Of a stretch of DNA of 64,000 bases, positions 17,163 through 26,100 are shown in pieces. Made by a program: the position numbers and the translations under genes. Numbering within the stretch: the stretch's first letter is position 1; every line of letters begins with the position of its first letter. The notes beneath the pieces are model-generated. The model was not told the DNA's origin and made no database searches. It was given only the letters and a program-made list of their open reading frames with translations. This DNA is from Pseudomonas sp. ANT_H12B (lineage in GTDB: Bacteria; Pseudomonadota; Gammaproteobacteria; Pseudomonadales; Pseudomonadaceae), in contig NZ_VOBI01000013.1 in assembly GCF_008369325.1 (NCBI RefSeq), forward strand, positions 62,001 through 126,000, given 5' to 3'.

Positions 17163-19655
17163 ATGACGGATCAACGCAGAGAAAACCTCCCGCATCTATT
17201 TCCCCAGAATACATCATCCGCAGAGCCCTTCACCTCCCATAGGGTTCCGGTAAGGCCTCCACCGCTTCCTGCACGTGATCGTGCCATGCACGGCAATGCT
17301 TTGCGAGAACAGCTCCAGCAGCTTCGGCCTGTTGCGGAGCAGGCGAAAGAAGAACAAGTGGCACTTGGAATCCAAGACGGCGTGGGTCTCCGAGTTCAGT
17401 TTAAAAGCTTCGACGATATCAAGCTCGCTTTTGAAAGTTTGGCAAATAAACCCAATGGGATCGAGCTTCTCAATTATAAAGAAGAAGGAGAAAGAGGCTT
17501 TGCGACCGTTTTCGTCCCGGATGGCAAGCTCGATTATTTTGAACGGGTCATCATCGAGTACCTTGATGATCGTAAAGGTTCTACAGGTCGAAGCCTTGAC
17601 CATAAAGCCCTAGTCAACACGATTCAATCCATCCATGTGGCTCAACTAGAGGCGCTGTGGACGGATGCTCCAGCATTTTTTCCTACAGACGAAAACGAGA
17701 TTATATGGTGGGAGGCTTGGTTACCCGTCAGGGATAATCGCGACCTGGTAGCTGCAGGCTTCATGCAGGCCGCTCAGCTACTTGGTATTCGAGTACTGGA
17801 GGGAAGGCTTAATTTCCCAGAACGAACAGTGCTGACAATCCAATGCAGCAAAGCACAGCTACAGCAGTCAGTTCTGACTCTTAACAGCATCGCTGAACTA
17901 CGCAGGGCAAAGGAAACGGCAGATTTTTTTGATTCGTTTACACCTGCAGAGCAGCACGAATGGGCTGCTGAACTTCTAGGCAGAACAACCTTCACCGCCT
18001 CAAAGCATACTCCGCACATCTGCATTCTTGATACGGGTGTGAACCACGGCCACCCACTTTTAACTCCAGCACTTGTGGAACCAGACCTTCACACTATCGA
18101 GCCGGATTGGGGTGTTGATGATCGCCATGGCCATGGCACCAGCATGGCTGGACTAGCCCTTTATGGCGATTTAACCCATACATTAAGATCAGCGGAACCT
18201 CTGATCATTGAACATCGCCTTGAGTCTGTGAAGCTGCTACCAAGCGACGGAGCAAATGCTGGAGATGAGAAGAATTTCGGGTTCAATACAGTCGAAGCTG
18301 TATCCAGGGCTGAGATAACTGCGCCCCTAAGAACACGATTGTTCAGCATGGCAGTCACTACCGTGGACGGTCGAGATCGGGGCCGCCCGTCATCCTGGTC
18401 ATCGGCTCTCGATCGGCTTGCCTTCGACGCAGATGCACAGGGTGCAAGCCCACGACTATTCGTTGTATCGGCAGGTAACATTCGAGAATCCAGCGAATGG
18501 ATGGACTACCCAAGCAGCAATACGTTGATGGGCATTTGTGACCCTGCACAGGCTTGGAACTCATTAACTGTGGGGGCATTTACAGATCTGGTAGAGCTCC
18601 CACCAGGCCTGAGAGCTGTTGCCGCAAAGGGCGGCCTCAGCCCCTTCAGCACGACGTCGCAGAATTGGATTAACCATTATCCCCTGAAACCCGACGTGCT
18701 CTTCGAGGGAGGTAATCTGATCCATGATGAGTTGTTGGGCCCTGCTACAGCAGGGGAGCTATCACTGCTGACCACCCATAACCACCCAGTCGACCGCCAT
18801 CTCACCTTAGCCACTGCCACCAGCGCTGCGACGTCGCTTTGTTCCCGGATGGCGGCTCAGTTAATGGCCGCATACCCAGGGCGCTGGCCTGAAAGCATTC
18901 GGGCTTTGATCGTTCATTCTGCTGAATGGACTGATGCGATGAAGCAGATGTTTCTTCCGCAAAATCGTAACCCAACAAAACAGGATTACGAACGTCTGGT
19001 TAGGCATTGTGGCTTTGGCGTGCCCAGCCTGGAGCGTGCCCAATGGAGCGCATCTAACTCGCTGACGCTGATTGTCGAGGACACCCTCCAACCCTTTAAG
19101 AAGTTGAGAGGGAAAGATCCCTCTCCACGAGAAATGCACCTGCACAAGCTACCCTGGCCTAAGGACGAACTTGAAGCATTGGGGGCAACCGACGTTGAGA
19201 TGACCGTCACGTTGTCCTACTTCATCGAACCTAATCCATCCGCCCGCGGAAGATCTCGCTATCGATATGAATCCCACGGTCTTCGCTTCGACGTAAAACG
19301 CCCAACGGAGGATGTCCCTCGGTTCAGAGCCAGGGTAAATGCCGCTGCGCTCGACGATGAAAATGGAGTGCCGAACCATGACAACGACCCGGCGTGGACT
19401 CTAGGTAAACAGAAACGCCATCGTGGCTCGCTTCATCAGGACACTTGGAAAGGCACTGCAGCTGAGCTAGCAAGCCGTGGCTATCTTGCCGTGTACCCAT
19501 CATTAGGATGGTGGAAGACTAGGGGGGCTTTGGAGCGATATGACAGCCCGGCACGATATGCGCTAATTATTTCGATCAAAGTCCCTGAGGTTGATACTGA
19601 CATTTACAGCGTAATCGCTGCCAAGATCACTCCAGAAAATGTCGTTCTGGTGTAA
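17163..19655 (+). CDS. ietS: IetS-like subtilisin-family serine protease of an IetAS pair
   Basis: 830 residues. The S8 peptidase triad is present: D290 in CILDTGVNHGHP, H322 in DRHGHGTSMAG and S554 in TATSAATSLCSRMA, with oxyanion asparagine N439 in VVSAGN. No signal peptide is seen, so it is probably intracellular, as expected for a toxin held in check by the AAA partner. The first 280 residues and the last 250 lie outside the protease domain and may sense the trigger or bind IetA. The AAA-protease gap is 19 bp and both are read from the same strand. No frameshift or missing catalytic residue, so the system looks active. Confidence 0.86.
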   Translation: MTDQRRENLPHLFPQNTSSAEPFTSHRVPVRPPPLPARDRAMHGNALREQLQQLRPVAEQAKEEQVALGIQDGVGLRVQFKSFDDIKLAFESLANKPNGIELLNYKEEGERGFATVFVPDGKLDYFERVIIEYLDDRKGSTGRSLDHKALVNTIQSIHVAQLEALWTDAPAFFPTDENEIIWWEAWLPVRDNRDLVAAGFMQAAQLLGIRVLEGRLNFPERTVLTIQCSKAQLQQSVLTLNSIAELRRAKETADFFDSFTPAEQHEWAAELLGRTTFTASKHTPHICILDTGVNHGHPLLTPALVEPDLHTIEPDWGVDDRHGHGTSMAGLALYGDLTHTLRSAEPLIIEHRLESVKLLPSDGANAGDEKNFGFNTVEAVSRAEITAPLRTRLFSMAVTTVDGRDRGRPSSWSSALDRLAFDADAQGASPRLFVVSAGNIRESSEWMDYPSSNTLMGICDPAQAWNSLTVGAFTDLVELPPGLRAVAAKGGLSPFSTTSQNWINHYPLKPDVLFEGGNLIHDELLGPATAGELSLLTTHNHPVDRHLTLATATSAATSLCSRMAAQLMAAYPGRWPESIRALIVHSAEWTDAMKQMFLPQNRNPTKQDYERLVRHCGFGVPSLERAQWSASNSLTLIVEDTLQPFKKLRGKDPSPREMHLHKLPWPKDELEALGATDVEMTVTLSYFIEPNPSARGRSRYRYESHGLRFDVKRPTEDVPRFRARVNAAALDDENGVPNHDNDPAWTLGKQKRHRGSLHQDTWKGTAAELASRGYLAVYPSLGWWKTRGALERYDSPARYALIISIKVPEVDTDIYSVIAAKITPENVVLV

Positions 19656-19720
19656 CGGTATGATCCGCATAGGCAGCTGGGGAGAAGCTTATGCCTTGCA
19701 TCGGAGGACGGACTTTGTAC

Positions 19721-19963
19721 TTAACCCCAGCTCTGTGGGCCGAAATTTGAGTCACGGTGGATGACGACAGCATTTGTGCCATAGGTGATTTCGAGCGCAT
19801 GGCCCTTCAATGCTGCCCTCAGATCGTCCTGAAATGCCTCCTTGATACGCTCACGGGAAGCAACCTCGTAAAGCTGGGCCCAAGGTAATGTCCATACATT
19901 CAACGTTTTCTTTTTCATAAAACCGTCGATATCGGTGGCAATAACGTGAGCACTTTTAGCCAT
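19721..19963 (-). CDS. Hypothetical 80-residue protein
   Basis: Not recognised. ATG 19963 has AAAGGAA about 9 bp upstream. The sequence (ATDIDGFMKKKTLNVWTL, AFQDDLRAALKGHALEI) is of balanced composition without membrane segments. It is convergent with ietS, 65 bp from its stop. A real small gene is plausible from the ribosome binding site and codon use, but there is no independent support. Confidence 0.45.
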   Translation of the reverse strand: MAKSAHVIATDIDGFMKKKTLNVWTLPWAQLYEVASRERIKEAFQDDLRAALKGHALEITYGTNAVVIHRDSNFGPQSWG

Positions 19964-20155
19964 TTCCAAGCGTTCCTTTGCGATTGATTTCTTTCGTATC
20001 GATTTCTAAGCGATCGTACTGGGGTCACCCTGAGATATCAATACGCCATCAGCATTACAGCGTGTGTGGGCCCCCCAACGAGCTGGTCACGTCAGGACAT
20101 AGAACAGCCAAAGACTGAGAGATCAGAAAATCGCCGGCAATCACAAGGAGTACTC

Positions 20156-20953
20156 ATGTGTAATGCATGGAATCACCCCAAAAACTGCAGCTGCGGCTGG
20201 GGCGGTGATGGACACCCAGGACGATCCACTAATGCCTATAACGCGCAAGCGACTCACGGCGCCTGGTTAATTTCGCTTACCAATACCTATCACAGTTACG
20301 TCAATCCCAACGCCGGCTGCCCGGTGTGCGGGACTGCAGTGTTCTTTTATCAATCGCCCAGTGGTGGCCGAGTTTTCTTCGACGAGTTGGGCCCTCCTTG
20401 GCCAAAACACCCCTGCACCGACACTATCACCCCTCCAGCGAAAGCTCCTCACTCATCGAGGATGACAGGTCAGTCAACCGTTTACGCATGGCAGCGTGCC
20501 GGATGGCAACCGTTCATTATCGAGGCGGTCGTGGGCATCGACAAAGACTACCTTAAGCTGACCGGAGTCCGTCAGGGGCAGCACCTGTTCCTCTATCTAA
20601 GGCGGCTCGTGACACACCATCAACACCATCAGGCGCTGTCCGAGCACAACCTAGCGCAGATTAAAACCCTAGGCGACGGCCACTTTCAGCTGTCGATCCT
20701 TCTCACGCAGGGGTCTCCGATCACCCTCGACGTGTACGCTCTGCTTGCCCAAGCGAGAGAAGGCCGAAGTACATCGGTTGGGTCGGCGAGACCCACACTC
20801 ACAGATAAGCGAACGGCATCGTTGAATAAGCCGTCCAATCCACGACGGCCCAACGTCCAGCGTGAACCGAAGAAATCGACTGAACGCGCGCCAGCGACCA
20901 CGGCCATGGCGTTAGCCTTTTGTAAGGCTCAGGAACGACAGGGCCATTCCTAA
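20156..20953 (+). CDS. Cysteine-rich (zinc-ribbon-like) protein of unknown function
   Basis: 265 residues from ATG 20156 with AAGGAG at 20144-20149. The N-terminus holds NCSCGWGGDG and then GCPVCGTAVFFYQ, so cysteine pairs that could bind zinc lie within the first 70 residues, followed by PPWPKHPCTD. The central part is a small beta-rich region, and the last 60 residues are basic and low-complexity, suited to nucleic-acid contact. It sits between the IetAS pair and the retron-like genes; whether it belongs to either is unknown. I believe similar proteins occur in other bacterial islands but cannot name the family. Confidence 0.7.
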   Translation: MCNAWNHPKNCSCGWGGDGHPGRSTNAYNAQATHGAWLISLTNTYHSYVNPNAGCPVCGTAVFFYQSPSGGRVFFDELGPPWPKHPCTDTITPPAKAPHSSRMTGQSTVYAWQRAGWQPFIIEAVVGIDKDYLKLTGVRQGQHLFLYLRRLVTHHQHHQALSEHNLAQIKTLGDGHFQLSILLTQGSPITLDVYALLAQAREGRSTSVGSARPTLTDKRTASLNKPSNPRRPNVQREPKKSTERAPATTAMALAFCKAQERQGHS

Positions 20954-21119
20954 GCTCTCTACGATTCGCGCTGCACATAATTGGACGTTATGGTCAATCA
21001 GCCCCCACGTGGGGGGCGGACACGGTCGACAGCCGCTACCACTCCGGAGACCGGATCTCGGTCATACGCTATAGCAGAAGGGTGGGGCATGGCGTAGCAG
21101 TGGAACGAAGGGGCGGCTG

Positions 21120-21350
21120 ATGAAGAAAGCCATTGCGCAGGAAACCCTGGCGGCCCTGGTCGAGACTGGGGCGGCGCGGGAGTTTCGCGTGCTACGCGAG
21201 GGCGAGGCCTGGCGCCTGGAACTGCGCCTCGGCGCCAAGTGGCTGCCGGTGCGGTCACGGCGTGAACCGGTGCGCTACTGGCGCTCACTGACCGCCGTTG
21301 GGCGGTTCTGCGCAGGCGTGGGCATCAAGATGCTGACGGTCGAACTCTAA
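21120..21350 (+). CDS. Small basic protein of the kind found in integrative elements and plasmids
   Basis: 76 residues, ATG 21120 after AAGGGG. It is rich in arginine, leucine and alanine (LREGEAWRLELRLGAKWL, SRREPVRYWRSL), and the local DNA is clearly GC-richer than the genes on either side, so it probably came from a different source. I recall similar short proteins near partition genes of integrative elements, but no function is established here. It is convergent with the reverse transcriptase gene. Confidence 0.55.
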   Translation: MKKAIAQETLAALVETGAAREFRVLREGEAWRLELRLGAKWLPVRSRREPVRYWRSLTAVGRFCAGVGIKMLTVEL

Positions 21351-21361
21351 GGAAAGTCGCA

Positions 21362-22408
21362 TTAACCGGGTAACTGACCTGTAACCGCCAGGTCTTGCAG
21401 TGCCGCAGCGTAGCGATCCAAAAGCGCAACCTGGCTGCGGACTTTGAGTGTATGCAGTCGTTGTTTAAGGCGTTCACCATCGGGATGCGAACAGGCAATC
21501 AAGCGTCCTACACGGCCCATCGCACGGCGAACCAAAGGCTCCAGCTCTGTCCACGCCGTACCCTGCGTCGCCTGATCCTCCAACTGTTTTACTACCGCCC
21601 GAATCGCCTTACGCTCGGCCTTGGGTATGCCTGGGATTGCGTTAAAGATCGTCAGCCCGGTAACGGTCAAAGACTCGAATCCATTTTTGGAGAGCACCGT
21701 TTGTCCGCGCTTGCGAATATGCAACTTTGAACGCTTCTGGTAGCAGCCCTTCTGCGCCAGCATGTGGGTGACCGCCGAGACGATGCTTGTTAGCGCTGAT
21801 GAATCGATGGGCTTAATGGAGGTGATGGTGATGTCATCCGCGAACCTAGAATAATTGAATCCCTGCGCATTCAACTTGGCCACCAATGCCGGTTCGATAT
21901 CCCAGAACACCAGGTTGGCTATATAGCTACTGCTGCTGGCACCTTGCGGCACGACGCCATGACGGGTTGTCAGCAGCGCCAAGATGCCTGCCACCGCCTC
22001 GGAAAACCCGAACAAGCCCACGAACAATTGCTGAACATGCTGCGTCTTGATGGAAGGGAAAAAGTCTTTAATGTCCTGAAGCACCACGCACTGGGCACGA
22101 CCGTGGATGTGTGCATTGGAGTAAATACTGCGGCGTTTAACCGGATCCTTGATCCCGCCATGGAGATAGCCTGGAAAGCGAACGCGAGCCAGCAGTCGAT
22201 CAACGATCTTGCGCTGAATGGCTTTCAACGGCTCGTAGGCATCATAGGTATCACGGGGAGTGCCGTCTTTCTTGGTTTGCGGCACATGACGGTACAAGTT
22301 GGAGCTGCGCCTGGCCAAGCTTTCGAGGAGTTCGGCGGGTTCGCCAAGGGTCAATGACAGCGCCTTTAGGCTGTAGATCGGTTTGAAGGGATAAAGCGGA
22401 GCGTCCAT
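21362..22408 (-). CDS. Retron-type reverse transcriptase
   Basis: 348 residues from ATG 22408; a GTG at 22441 would extend it but overlaps a perfect hairpin. Reverse-transcriptase motifs are in order: DIKDFFPSI (112-120), VPQGASSSS (153-161) and SRFADD (187-192, catalytic aspartates). The retron-specific features are the NAHIH motif (98-102, NAxxH) and VTGL (249-252). Retron enzymes copy part of a structured RNA into branched RNA-DNA and, with an effector, act as abortive-infection systems. No fused effector domain is visible, so the partner must be separate; the 79-residue ORF upstream (22484-22723) is the best candidate. Catalytic residues are intact. Confidence 0.9.
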   Translation of the reverse strand: MDAPLYPFKPIYSLKALSLTLGEPAELLESLARRSSNLYRHVPQTKKDGTPRDTYDAYEPLKAIQRKIVDRLLARVRFPGYLHGGIKDPVKRRSIYSNAHIHGRAQCVVLQDIKDFFPSIKTQHVQQLFVGLFGFSEAVAGILALLTTRHGVVPQGASSSSYIANLVFWDIEPALVAKLNAQGFNYSRFADDITITSIKPIDSSALTSIVSAVTHMLAQKGCYQKRSKLHIRKRGQTVLSKNGFESLTVTGLTIFNAIPGIPKAERKAIRAVVKQLEDQATQGTAWTELEPLVRRAMGRVGRLIACSHPDGERLKQRLHTLKVRSQVALLDRYAAALQDLAVTGQLPG

Positions 22409-22427
22409 TTCCTGTCCCCAAAATGAC

Positions 22428-22455
22428 GTGAGGCCGATCACTGGATCGGCCTCAC
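22428..22455 (-). other. Perfect 12-bp hairpin between the small ORF and the reverse transcriptase
   Basis: GTGAGGCCGATC and GATCGGCCTCAC around a 4-base loop, in the 75-bp gap between the two genes, ending 19 bases before the reverse-transcriptase start codon. GTCATTTT follows on the minus strand, a weak T-run. It may attenuate or process the transcript. Confidence 0.8.
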
Positions 22456-22483
22456 TAGAATTCGAATGATGTGGTTTGTTGCG

Positions 22484-22723
22484 TCATAGGAAGAACCCTA
22501 CATTACTGCAAAGCCAATCCCAAATACTCCCTGAGTGATCCCAGACCCAGATTGCAGAACGGTACAGGATAAATTTTGCCACCGGTTTGGCAACAGCCTT
22601 CATCTTGACCCATTTGCGCTGACTCGGTTGCTGGGGAACAGTTTGTACGATGACGCGGGCATCTTCAGTGTTGTGCATGTGCTGATGGATACGAGTATCG
22701 ACAGCATTCTTTACCTTCTTCAT
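22484..22723 (-). CDS. Small protein upstream of the reverse transcriptase, possible retron effector
   Basis: 79 residues, ATG 22723 preceded by AAGGAA eight bases earlier. The N-terminal half is basic and histidine-rich; the last 30 residues are hydrophobic and tryptophan-rich (KFILYRSAIWVWDHSGSIWDWL), as in small membrane-acting toxins. It lies 75 bp upstream of the retron-type reverse transcriptase on the same strand. Retron effectors include short membrane proteins, so an effector role is plausible, but the family is not recognised. Confidence 0.5.
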   Translation of the reverse strand: MKKVKNAVDTRIHQHMHNTEDARVIVQTVPQQPSQRKWVKMKAVAKPVAKFILYRSAIWVWDHSGSIWDWLCSNVGFFL

Positions 22724-22744
22724 GGTTACAGTTCCTTACGGTGG

Positions 22745-23040
22745 ATTACTCCGCCGCCAGGTATTCCGGGCCGAATGGAACTTTGAAGATGCCGCTACAA
22801 ACCACAGTTCTGCTTATCAAATCCTTGATAAGCCGTCCGCCGCATTTCTGTCAATTCACCGATGGAGCATCGCTGACAGCCTCGTGACATTTGCCACGAA
22901 ACCCTCAGCGCTGAGCACATCGGGATGACGACAGGTGTGTGGCGAAGGTAGCTCTGGAGAACACCAAAGCTGGTCAGTTTCCCGACCACCAACTGCAAGC
23001 CCGATTCTTAACCATGTTTAAAGAGCACCTGGGCGGTAAC
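22745..23040 (-). ncRNA. Candidate retron msr-msd RNA
   Basis: A 409-bp gap upstream of the small ORF contains no gene but several hairpins. These are a perfect 9-bp stem GCTTATCAA/TTGATAAGC (22812-22833), TCGTG/CACGA (22882-22899) and the self-complementary CTCAGCGCTGAG (22904-22915). The outer segments 23027-23040 and 22745-22762 can pair, with bulges (TTAC..CCGCC.AGGT with ACCTGGCGG..GTAA), like the a1/a2 repeats that enclose a retron RNA. The branch guanosine and exact ends are not identified, and retron RNA normally lies next to the enzyme gene, so this is a candidate only. Confidence 0.4.
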
Positions 23041-23132
23041 ACCCAGCACTGATAGTTGTACCTGAGTTCAGACGAGGGATTCAACTGGAAAATGTCACCG
23101 GCCATTTCATCTAGCCGGTGACAAGCTCTCGA

Positions 23133-26100
23133 TCAGATATCGAGAGGAGGGAGGGACTCTATGATCTTCATGGTTTCCAGACTAACCGTGACCACGCGCA
23201 GGAATAGCTCCAGCGGGTAGCGGGGGTTGTCCATGGTTTCGATGGCCCAGTCGTTAGCGTCGTTGGTGATGCCGCTGTCTTTGTGGGTGCTGACGGATTG
23301 GCGCTCGACCACCCAATCCAGTGCGGGCTTGCCGTTGACGATGTATTCGTAGGCTTGCAGCGGGATGCCAGTGATGGTGATTTTGGCGTTGTAATGCAGA
23401 GTGCTGAGGTCTTTGTCTTTGCCCTTTTTGCCATACTTCATCTTGGTTACGCGGTAGTCACTGTCGATGCTGGCGCTGCTTTGTACGTTAGCGGGGTACA
23501 TTGCCACGGTTTCGTAGCCCAGGTGTAAATCGGCCAGCGCGCGACCTGCCTTGGAGTAAGCCCAGAAGTCAGCAGCGGCTTTTACCGCTGGTATGCGCGG
23601 CAACTCTTTGCTGAGATTGTCGGCGTACTTGTCGCGGAACTCCGACGAATGCAGCAGGCCATAGACGTAATAGAAGAGGTCTTCCTTGCTGATGACCTCG
23701 CCTGGATAGGCGGCGCTAAAGTGCGCCAGACCTTCCTCGGTGATAGCGTCGCGGCGGCTGGCACTTGGCTGTGCCGGGGTGTCAAACAGGCTCGGAACCG
23801 TCTTACTGGCCCTGGCTTGATCTTCAGGACTGTCGTAAAGGTAAAGCGGGAAGCATTGTTCTCCGCCATCAGGCGTGAACCCAGGAACGCGATCAGTAAT
23901 GAGCGCAATCTGGCCATTTGACCATCTTGCTTTAACCATAATTATCCGATTATCCGCCCCATCTCCGGGGAAGATACGCGGCATTTGGTAGACCATTTCG
24001 TTGAAACGACGATTGAAGTAAATCCACTGCTTGGTGAAAGGGCGGTAGAGACTTGGGGCAAGGCAGTCCGCTTCAAAGGTAAAGAACCGATCTTTGGCAA
24101 GCTCTTGTTTGAGCGCCCGAGTCCAACTGATTTGTGTTGGATCGGTATTGATAAAACCTTCCAACTTAGATTCGCGGGCTTTCTTGTCCGCCCCAACATG
24201 GGCGGCGTTAAAGCGCGTTACCTCTGCATTATAAAATTCAATCATCCCGCTCATGTTGGACGCTACACCAGACTTGCTAGCGTTAAAGCACCAAGCGTCC
24301 CGTGCTGTGAGCACCCCTTGCGAGAAATTTTCAAAAACCTTCTTTGCATCCCCTTTCTTATCGCCCAGCACGATAAATTCACCAAAACTGTTATCGCGCT
24401 GGTTGACCCAGTCACCATGCTCGTCGGGGGTCACGGACTGCCAAGCATTTGCTGCGGTAATACCGGCAATACTGGCAAAAGCGCTAATCTTTTCTAGTTT
24501 CTCGGTTTGGCTTAGGTAGTCGCCAATATCGTGCCAGTAAATTTGTCCGTGTTGCCGGGCGGCTGGGTTCTTGACCAGCAGCGTAATGGCAATCGGGGCG
24601 CGGCTGCCGCTGCCGAATATCTTGCCTCCCTCTCTTCGGGAAAGCTCGCCAGATGTCCTTTGATTACCGCGTAAATGGAATACATAAATACTGGAGAACT
24701 CTTCGGCCAAGCACTGACGCAAACCGTCAGCGGTGGTAGCCTCCAAAAAACCCGCATTGGTGACGAACCCAATCACGCCACTGTCGCCAATTCGATCAGA
24801 AGCCCAACGGATAGCGCGGATATAGCTGTCGTACAGTCCCTTTGCGAGCGTGGCTTTTGACTGCGCTGCATAGGTGTCACGAATACGGCTGTCGAGCAGC
24901 GGATAGGCGACATTGGAATTGTTGTCGTTCTCGCTGGCCTGCCCAACTGAATACGGCGGGTTGCCAATGATCACTCGAATATTCAGCGCCTTCTGGCGGG
25001 TACGGCGAGCGCTGTTATCCATCAGCAGCTCACTGACTAGGTCGTCTTTTTCATAGAGCTGGAAGGTGTCGGTTAAGCAGATGCCCTCGAAGGACTGGTA
25101 CCCGCCCCCTACAATGCTGTGGTAGACAGCTTCGATATTGATGGCGGCAATGTAATAGGCCAGCAATACGATTTCGTTGGCATGGATTTGGCCTTGGTAT
25201 TTGCTCTGTAGCTGTTCTTTGCTAATCAGTCCACTTTGCAGCAGGCGGGTGATGAAAGTGCCGGTGCCGGTGAAGGGGTCGATGATATGCACGCCATCGC
25301 TGCCCAGAGTTTGGCCGAACTCGCTCTGTAGGATGTCGTTGACGCTGTGAATGATGAAATCCACCACTTCCACCGGGGTGTAGACAATGCCTAGGCGCTC
25401 GGTCATGCGCGGGAAGGCGTTACGGAAAAACTTGTCGTACAACTCAACAATGATTTTCTGTTTGCCTTCGGCATTGTCGATGCCGTCGGCGCGCATTTTT
25501 ACGCTGTCGTAAAAGCGTTGGAGGGTGTCGGCTTCTTTGTCCAAGTGGTGCTCTTGAAGCACGTCCAGGACGTTTTGCATCGCGCAAGACATGGGGTTAT
25601 TGCTGGCGAAGCTGTACCCCTCAAACAGCGCGTCAAACACTGGCTTGGTAATTAGGTGCTGGGCCAACATCTCGATTACTTCGCCGTCGCTGATGCTGTC
25701 GTTCAAGTCGTCACGCAGCTCGCCGGCAAAGCTAAAAAAGGCTTCGCGCTCACGGGTGTTGTCTTCATTCTCAATGATGCTGGTGATGCGCGTGATGTGC
25801 GTGCGGGCAATTTTAGCGATGTCCTTGGCCCAATCTTCCCAGTGGCTGCGGTTACCGCACTTCTGCACCACCTTGGCATAGATAGCGCGCTCAATTTCAC
25901 CAATCTCAAACTCTAGGCCGAACTGTTGAGGCGCAGGGCCGTGATCATATTTACCGCTCTTTTCGCCGATGCCATAAGTGTCCTTGCCATTGTCTTTGCC
26001 GATGTTGCTGCGGTCGGTTTTCTTGTTGAGCTTCTCGGTAACGGCGATGATTTCCATCTTGGCCGGGTCGCTGCCGATCAGATCGAGTTTGTTGACCATA

